Source: JANLSE01 sp038214135 (GTDB lineage Bacteria; Chloroflexota; Chloroflexia; Chloroflexales; Roseiflexaceae). Taken from it: a DNA stretch of 11,592 bases. This document shows, piece after piece, positions 7,356 to 11,592 of this stretch (positions are counted from its first letter, which is position 1; each line of letters starts with the position of its first letter). The notes beneath the pieces are model-generated. The model worked only from the letters and a program-made list of their open reading frames with translations, searched no databases and was not told the DNA's origin. The position numbers and the translations under genes were made by a program. The stretch lies in contig JBBQSD010000171.1 in the NCBI GenBank assembly GCA_038214135.1, forward strand, positions 1-11,592, given 5' to 3'.

Positions 7356-7497
7356 AGTATTCAGGAGTCAGGAGTCAGAATACTGCGCCGAGAACCGAGA
7401 ACCAAGAACCACCAAGAACCAGGGTAGGAGCGAACCTCGTGTTCGCCCAAATACGTGCCACCAACCCACATCGTTTGTAGCCGTGGCATAACCAACA
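7356..7497. repeat. Composite repeat block, copy 3, inverted
   Basis: This is the reverse-orientation counterpart of the block at 4681-4948. C is an inverted repeat AGTATTC/GAATACT (7356-7362/7378-7384) around two GGAGTCA heptamers. B is a run of AGAACC-type heptamers (7387-7423). GTAG (7424-7427) lies directly before A (7428-7463), whose hairpin has one mismatch (GAGCGAAC). D is at 7464-7497. As in the other blocks, the C end faces a gene, here the start of the radical SAM gene at 7331. Confidence 0.9.
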
Positions 7498-7501
7498 AAC
7501 A

Positions 7502-7570
7502 TTCGCGGCCCACCAGCATCCATTACGGGTCGGGTACCCTCTGGGTGCCGTCGCGCCTGGCCGCTGGAAG
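7502..7570. repeat. 69-bp repeat, copy 1
   Basis: It matches 7677-7745 in 66 of 69 positions, 175 bp apart in direct orientation. It contains a hairpin GGTACCC-TCT-GGGTGCC (7533-7549, one G-T wobble). It lies in the gene-free stretch between the terminator at 7803 and the radical SAM gene. Confidence 0.95.
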
Positions 7571-7619
7571 GGGGTGCGGCATACATTTTTGCAACAATGT
7601 CACCGGGTCAACCAGATCC

Positions 7620-7643
7620 GTAGGGGCGGTTCGCGAACCGCCC
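7620..7643 (+). repeat. REP-like element: GTAG plus perfect 20-bp palindrome
   Basis: GTAG (7620-7623) is followed at once by the perfect palindrome GGGCGGTTCGCGAACCGCCC (7624-7643). The GTAG-GGGCG start is shared with the A hairpins, but the arms differ. It sits in the 106-bp segment between the two 69-bp direct repeats. Confidence 0.85.
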
Positions 7644-7676
7644 TCCATGACCGACACAGGCATGCATGGTGGACAG

Positions 7677-7745
7677 TTCGCGGCCCACCATCATCATTTA
7701 CGGGTCGGGTACCCTCTGGGTGCCGTCGCGCCTGGCCGCTGGAAG
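7677..7745. repeat. 69-bp repeat, copy 2, with diverged third fragment downstream
   Basis: Second copy of the 69-bp unit; its hairpin is at 7708-7724. A shorter relative, GGGTGCCC-TCT-GGGCG, follows at 7754-7769, with loop and lower stem kept. Together these fill 7500-7770. I see nothing else in the gap up to the terminator at 7803. Confidence 0.9.
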
Positions 7746-7802
7746 ATCTAGGCGGGTGCCCTCTGGGCGTTGGCGGAACGGTTCCCTGGTACCTGCCGCT
7801 GC

Positions 7803-7824
7803 GTAAAAACGCGATGCATCGCGT
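7803..7824 (-). terminator. Rho-independent terminator built on a GCGATGCATCGC palindrome
   Basis: ACGCGATGCATCGCGT (7809-7824) is a perfect 16-bp palindrome, folding as a 6-bp stem with loop TGCA. On the minus strand it is followed by a run of five T (the last stem base plus TTTT, to 7805). It lies five bases beyond the stop codon (7831-7829) of the nucleotidyltransferase-like gene, in the right orientation to end the polymerase-glycosyltransferase-nucleotidyltransferase transcript. The stem is short, so strength is uncertain. Confidence 0.65.
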
Positions 7825-7828
7825 CTCC

Positions 7829-8734
7829 CTATTCTATCCCCAACTGAACCAACCTTTGCTGATACGCCGCCAGAATCCGGCCTCCATGGCCCGCAAAATG
7901 GCCCTTGCACCAATCTGGCCCAAACGATGCTTCTGCTGCTGGCCCATGCCGCCCAATCAGCCGCCGAGTTGTGCGCTCCATCTCGGATTGTTCAAGCCAG
8001 GTGCCAAGCCCAGCAGGCAGCAGTGCCTCAACCAGCGCACCAATCCGCCCACTACTTGCGCTATTGGTAGAGCGCTGTGGTGGTAATATCGCATTCGGCA
8101 ACCACTGATCAACCCAGCCGTTGAGTGTGCGCATCCGGCGATAGATCGGCATTCCCGCCAGTGGCACCATCTGGGCCAGTTCATGCGCCGTATAGAGCGA
8201 ACGATCCTGCATCACCAGTGCCCGCTCGGAGATCAAATAATTCGGGCAGATCACATGACCAGCCAGGCGAGCCACACGCACAAGTAGCACCGTTAATCTC
8301 TGGCATAACCACAAACGGTTTGGCGTTGTCACAATCAGGTAATCGATATCGGCCCCAGCAGCTACATTATCCATCGCTAGCGCACCCGTCACCGCAACCA
8401 TGCGAACAAATGGCAACTGCGCCAGCCTGGCAGCATAGAAACGCGCCTGCTTCCACAGCAACAGCGCCCGTACAGCCCGCTCCTGGCGCTGTTCAACCAG
8501 ATTGGCACGCCCAGCCAGCACCACAAACCCATTGCAAACATGCACCAGATCATTCAGATGCTCAGCCTGAAGCGTCGCACACAATTCAGCAGGCGTGGCC
8601 GCAACACCAACCAGGTAGCGCCACAGTTGCGCTTCGGTCAGTGGGTAATCGAACACATCGGCATACGCAACCGCCCGTAGCAGCGCAACGTCACGTGCTG
8701 TACAGGTTGCGGGAGCGCCCAGGTGTACTTGCAT
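7829..8734 (-). CDS. Nucleotidyltransferase-fold protein with N-terminal winged-helix-like region
   Basis: Predicted 301-residue soluble protein. Residues 14-75 (DVALLRAVAYADVFDYPLTEAQLWRYLVG...) look like a helical, winged-helix-type domain. Residues 112-137 carry a nucleotidyltransferase (MNT-like) signature: VTGALAMDN with the usual GS changed to GA (117-118), then D129-I-D131 as the metal-binding pair and the strand YLIVT. A third acidic residue cannot be placed with confidence, so catalysis is plausible but not proven. The C-terminal 150 residues are helical and Arg-rich with no recognised motif. Standalone proteins of this type often neighbour glycosyltransferases in surface polysaccharide loci, but their substrates are not established. 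The ATG at 8734 is preceded by AGAGG at 6-base spacing and overlaps the glycosyltransferase by 44 bp, so the two are coupled. A terminator follows five bases after the stop. Confidence 0.85.
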   Translation of the reverse strand: MQVHLGAPATCTARDVALLRAVAYADVFDYPLTEAQLWRYLVGVAATPAELCATLQAEHLNDLVHVCNGFVVLAGRANLVEQRQERAVRALLLWKQARFYAARLAQLPFVRMVAVTGALAMDNVAAGADIDYLIVTTPNRLWLCQRLTVLLVRVARLAGHVICPNYLISERALVMQDRSLYTAHELAQMVPLAGMPIYRRMRTLNGWVDQWLPNAILPPQRSTNSASSGRIGALVEALLPAGLGTWLEQSEMERTTRRLIGRHGPAAEASFGPDWCKGHFAGHGGRILAAYQQRLVQLGIE

Positions 8735-9803
8735 TCAACGCCTCTTGGTAAACTCCCAACGTCAAACTGGCGGTTCGCTGCCAGGAAAACTCAGCCGCTC
8801 GGCGCAAGCCCTGCTCGTGCAGCATACAGCGCAACTGCGGATCGCACACAATCCGCTCCAATCCAACGGCAATTGATCCAATACTCTTTGGGTCAACCAG
8901 CAGCGCCGCACCACCAGCCACCTCTGTCAGCGCCGGTGTGGCCGAAATCACCGCTGGCGTGCCGCATGCCAGTGCCTCAATCAGCGGCAAGCCAAACCCT
9001 TCGGCCAGCGATGGCAGCACAAACGCATCGGCCCCAGTATACAGCCCTGGCAGATCGGCGCGTGGCACATAGCCCGTGAAAATAACCTGATCGCCAAAGC
9101 CACAGCGCGCCACCTGTTCGAAGATCGGCTGATCATGCCAACCACGCCCACCAACCAACACAAGCTGGTGCGGTATCACGCGATCAGCGCGCAATCGCGC
9201 CCATGCCGAAATCAGGCGAGCCAGATTCTTGCGCGGCTCAATTGTTCCAACAAACAACAGATATGGCCCACGAATGCCGTGTGCCGCTCGCACCCGTTGC
9301 TGCTCATCGTGATCGACAGGCCGGAAGATCGGATCAGCAGCTTCAGATGTCACACACACCCGCTCGGGTGGCACACGCAACAATCGCATAATATCGCGGC
9401 GGGCATGTTCTGAAACAGTAATAATCCGGCTGGCACGGCGGGCCGTCAGCGCAACCACGGGCCGAATCAGCAGTTGCTTACGAAACGGATGGTAGCGCGG
9501 CATCAGGCTCAACGTCATATCATGGATCGTCACAACATACGATCCCGGATGCCCAAGCGGCCCAATCGAATTGGTATAGTGGCACAGATCCAGCCCCAGC
9601 CGCCGCAGTTCACCGGGCAACACACACTGCATCCATAGCATGCGGCTCGGAAACGAGCGTGTCGCTGCGCCAGGGCGATTCGAAAGTGGCACAAACGCAT
9701 GGCCAGCATCACTGGCCGCCAACGCTCCCAACAGCGTTCGTGCATAGGTGCCTACCCCAGATGGCCGCTCATCGATCGCCGTTATGTCGTAGCCAACCCG
9801 CAT
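8691..9803 (-). CDS. Family 4 glycosyltransferase (GT-B fold)
   Basis: Retaining glycosyltransferase of 370 residues that would add a sugar from a nucleotide-sugar donor to a lipid-linked acceptor at the cytosolic membrane face. The N-terminal acceptor domain shows SGVGTYART (15-23) and VVTIHDM (90-96). The domain junction has ITVSEHARRDI (128-138). The C-terminal donor domain has FVGTIEPRKNLARLI (184-198), GYVPRADLPGLY (244-255), and AEGFGLPLIEALACGTPAV (267-285) with the E-x7-E pair E268/E276. The pattern resembles mannosyl- and rhamnosyl-type transferases, but the donor cannot be named. I chose the ATG at 9803: the typical family start MRVGYDITA begins there, and GGGGG lies just upstream (9808-9812). 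A longer frame to 9863 would be translated repeat DNA. It follows the polymerase stop by 10 bp and overlaps the next gene by 44 bp. Confidence 0.95.
   Translation of the reverse strand: MRVGYDITAIDERPSGVGTYARTLLGALAASDAGHAFVPLSNRPGAATRSFPSRMLWMQCVLPGELRRLGLDLCHYTNSIGPLGHPGSYVVTIHDMTLSLMPRYHPFRKQLLIRPVVALTARRASRIITVSEHARRDIMRLLRVPPERVCVTSEAADPIFRPVDHDEQQRVRAAHGIRGPYLLFVGTIEPRKNLARLISAWARLRADRVIPHQLVLVGGRGWHDQPIFEQVARCGFGDQVIFTGYVPRADLPGLYTGADAFVLPSLAEGFGLPLIEALACGTPAVISATPALTEVAGGAALLVDPKSIGSIAVGLERIVCDPQLRCMLHEQGLRRAAEFSWQRTASLTLGVYQEALNASTPGRSRNLYST
8741..8745 (-). promoter_or_regulatory. Ribosome binding site AGAGG deciding the start at 8734
   Basis: The minus strand reads AGAGG, six spacer bases, then ATG. 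It lies inside the 3' end of the glycosyltransferase gene and supports a real 44-bp overlap rather than a later start. Confidence 0.6.
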
Positions 9804-9813
9804 GCATCCCCCA

Positions 9814-11592
9814 TCATCCCATCCCGTACGGGCGAACCTTGTGTTCGCCCGCTTCCGCCCCATTATCCCATCCCGTACGGGCGAACCTTGTGTTCGCCCG
9901 CTTCCGCCCTATCATCAACGCACACAGCCCACTCACCATCCCCAACAGCATCCACAACAACAGATTCGTCGTCATGAATCCCAGAAAGGCATCGAGCATG
10001 CCATGGATGAGAAAGGCCGTCAGTGCCAGCATGCACGCCAGTAGCGCCCAGCGAAGCTGTGGCTGCATCAACCCACCACTGCGCGATTCGCGCAGTGCTA
10101 TGGTTGCCTGCACAATCTGGGCACCAATCAGGCTCAGGAAGGTCATTAGGCCCAGCAACCCTGCACCAACCAGCAGCTCAAGGTATACATTATTCGTGTG
10201 GATGCGGGTATCCCAGCGCTGCATCCCAATATATGGGCCGTAGATATACTGGAACACGCCTGGCCCAATCCCAACCACCGGCCGGGTACCCCAGATCGCC
10301 AATGCTGCCCGCCACAACTGCCCACGGCTTGGCTGTGGCAGCTCATCAACCGTCACGGGTGCAAGCGTCGTGCGATGCGGCGCTGCCTGCGGGGTGGCCG
10401 GTTGCGCTGCACTCCCAGCAATAATCGTCACCCGCTCACGGGCCGGTGCCACCTGATACTGGCTAAACCATCCGCCGCCATGCTCGCGCAACAGATCCCA
10501 GGCCAATTCATAGCTTCCTGGAACAGTTGGTGCCTGGATCTGTGCATATAGGGTAATTGCCTCACCAGGCGCGATACTGTGTGGCAATGGCGTACGCAAC
10601 CCATCGAACACAACCGCCCTGCCACTCAGCGGATCAAACCAGTGATAGGCCAGCATCACCGGCCGCACGCCACCCTCCGGCCAAGCAACCCTGCCACTAT
10701 TGCGGATCTGCACATCAACGCTGCGAAGCTCATTCGTCCCCATCTGCTGGATCGGAGTGGCCTGGTAGGTCGCTCCATACCAATCATCGATATTTGGCTC
10801 CAGCAGGCGCAACCGGAAGGTGGGCAGGCTCAGTAACGCCACCAGCACGAGTCCAACCACCACCGATCCACCGACAGCCTGCACCAACACCGATCTCCGG
10901 CGTTGCGTGTGGCGCGGCTCAGAAAGCCAGATCCCACATGGCAGCAGCACAAGCAGGGCTGCACAGACGATCAGCGCCGCTCGGCTATAAGTAAACAGTG
11001 TCGCAGCCAGCAGCAACCCAGCCAACCCAAAGCCCAACAATCGCCACCAGCCACGTAGCAGCCCAATCGCCCCAACCAGTGCAATCGGCAGGATGGCCTC
11101 ATAGAACATCGCCGCAACATTGGCATACACAAACGTGCCACTCAGGCGCAACAGCCCACCCATAAACGAAAGCTGGGTCTTGAACGGAGCCAACAACCCA
11201 AGCACATTGGTCGTCTCACCAAGCTCCCATAGGCCAAGAGACGCGCTCACGCCAGCACCAGCAGCAAGCGCCAACAACAGATTGCGAGCTAACGGCCAGC
11301 CCTCGGCCCGTAGCCGTTCGGCAACACACAAGCCAATCAGCGCACCCTGGGCCTGGCGCAGCGTAAACTTGAGCGCATCGCGGCCATATTCAGGGGCCAA
11401 TAGCGCACTCACAACCAGCGAAACCATGAATAGCACCATTGGGATTGCCAGCCAGCCCGAAACATCCATACGGCGGCGTTCATATACCAACAGCCCAAGC
11501 CAGAGAATCGTGACCAGCGTTGCCGCAAGCTCCACCGAATTGAACAACAGGCCAAACAACGGCAGCCCGCCCGAACTCTCGAATGGCAAGAC
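9814..11592 (-). CDS. O-antigen ligase/polymerase-like membrane protein with Ig-like loop domain (5' partial)
   Basis: Membrane protein of at least 592 residues. The frame runs off the right edge (codon GTC at 11592-11590 before TTG at 11589), so the true start is outside. Residue numbers count from that TTG. Hydrophobic helices fill about 10-255, including FTYSRAALIV (199-208), typical of Wzy/WaaL proteins. A large loop (about 258-425) presumably faces outward and contains an Ig-like segment (287-390: VDVQIRNSGRVAWP, LAYHWFD, LRTPLPHSIAPGE, APTVPGSYELAWDL, WFSQY) resembling NBR1-type or NEW3 domains. A Pro/Ala-rich linker follows, then VGIGPGVFQYIYGPY (438-452), HTNNVYLELLVGAGLLGL (464-481) and final helices to about 560. 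The family joins or polymerises undecaprenyl-linked glycans. The last 31 residues (561-591) and the stop codon are encoded entirely by a duplicated REP-like repeat, starting exactly at its boundary (9909). Confidence 0.93.
   Translation of the reverse strand, partial: VLPFESSGGLPLFGLLFNSVELAATLVTILWLGLLVYERRRMDVSGWLAIPMVLFMVSLVVSALLAPEYGRDALKFTLRQAQGALIGLCVAERLRAEGWPLARNLLLALAAGAGVSASLGLWELGETTNVLGLLAPFKTQLSFMGGLLRLSGTFVYANVAAMFYEAILPIALVGAIGLLRGWWRLLGFGLAGLLLAATLFTYSRAALIVCAALLVLLPCGIWLSEPRHTQRRRSVLVQAVGGSVVVGLVLVALLSLPTFRLRLLEPNIDDWYGATYQATPIQQMGTNELRSVDVQIRNSGRVAWPEGGVRPVMLAYHWFDPLSGRAVVFDGLRTPLPHSIAPGEAITLYAQIQAPTVPGSYELAWDLLREHGGGWFSQYQVAPARERVTIIAGSAAQPATPQAAPHRTTLAPVTVDELPQPSRGQLWRAALAIWGTRPVVGIGPGVFQYIYGPYIGMQRWDTRIHTNNVYLELLVGAGLLGLMTFLSLIGAQIVQATIALRESRSGGLMQPQLRWALLACMLALTAFLIHGMLDAFLGFMTTNLLLWMLLGMVSGLCALMIGRKRANTRFARTGWDNGAEAGEHKVRPYGMG
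9816..9909. repeat. Tandem pair of 45-bp GTAC-hairpin repeats inside the polymerase 3' end
   Basis: Two identical 45-bp units (9816-9860 and 9865-9909) lie 49 bp apart. Each contains GTAC (9826-9829, 9875-9878) directly 5' of the hairpin GGGCGAAC-CTTGT-GTTCGCCC (9830-9850, 9879-9899). The 49-bp period shifts frame by one, so the two copies encode different peptides. The polymerase TGA stop (9816-9814) falls at the edge of the left unit, and the glycosyltransferase starts 12 bases further on. Confidence 0.95.

Noticed and set aside
7368..7586. Minus-strand frame in the gap upstream of the radical SAM gene
   Set aside because: It consists of the 69-bp repeat, module D, repeat A and heptamers; its resemblance to 4681-4927 comes from shared repeat DNA, not a gene family.
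9804..9863. Upstream start for the glycosyltransferase giving 20 more residues
   Set aside because: The added residues are translated repeat DNA, identical to part of the polymerase tail; the family start MRVGYDITA at 9803 has its own G-rich upstream site.
1..11592. Transposase or RAYT gene able to move the repeats
   Set aside because: None of the nine genes has an HUH, DDE or recombinase motif, so any mobilising enzyme would have to be encoded elsewhere.
1..11592. tRNA or rRNA genes
   Set aside because: No cloverleaf or conserved rRNA segment was recognised in the non-coding stretches, which are filled by repeats.

Overview
The window looks like chromosomal DNA from a filamentous bacterium of the Chloroflexota (Chloroflexales-like). 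The grounds are the moderately high GC, the dispersed hairpin repeats built on GGGCGAAC/GTTCGCCC, the heptamer microsatellites, the GTG/TTG start candidates, and the mix of cobalamin-binding radical SAM proteins with polysaccharide genes. I inferred this from sequence style only; no marker gene is present.

All nine genes lie on the minus strand, so they read from right to left. Region 1 (9803-11592, then down to 7829) is a compact unit: an O-antigen ligase/polymerase-like membrane protein cut by the right window edge, a GT4 glycosyltransferase and a nucleotidyltransferase-fold protein. It ends in a hairpin plus T-tract that should work as a terminator (7803-7824). Region 2 (7332-7828) has no gene and is almost entirely repeats. 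Region 3 (4946-7331) holds a B12-binding radical SAM protein and a small-molecule-type methyltransferase, separated by a short repeat-bearing gap. Region 4 (4535-4945) is another repeat block. Region 5 (295-4534) is a tightly coupled four-gene operon: a HemK-like methyltransferase, a second B12-binding radical SAM protein, a flippase-like membrane protein and a zinc-ribbon methyltransferase. Its junctions are an ATGA overlap followed by two stop-N-ATGATG junctions. Region 6 (1-294) is a tandem repeat array.

Functionally this is part of a surface glycan or glycolipid locus. It has chain building (GT4), export (flippase), polymerisation or ligation (Wzy/WaaL-like), and tailoring by two radical SAM enzymes and three methyltransferases. 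The product cannot be named from this window.

The most interesting content is the repeats. Several hairpins of unrelated sequence carry GTAG (or GTAC) directly 5' of the stem, which is the layout of REP elements mobilised by RAYT (IS200-like HUH) transposases. They sit in composite blocks of fixed module order whose heptamer end always faces a gene. These blocks supply stop codons, possibly a start codon with its Shine-Dalgarno site, a terminator, and a 31-residue tail on the polymerase.
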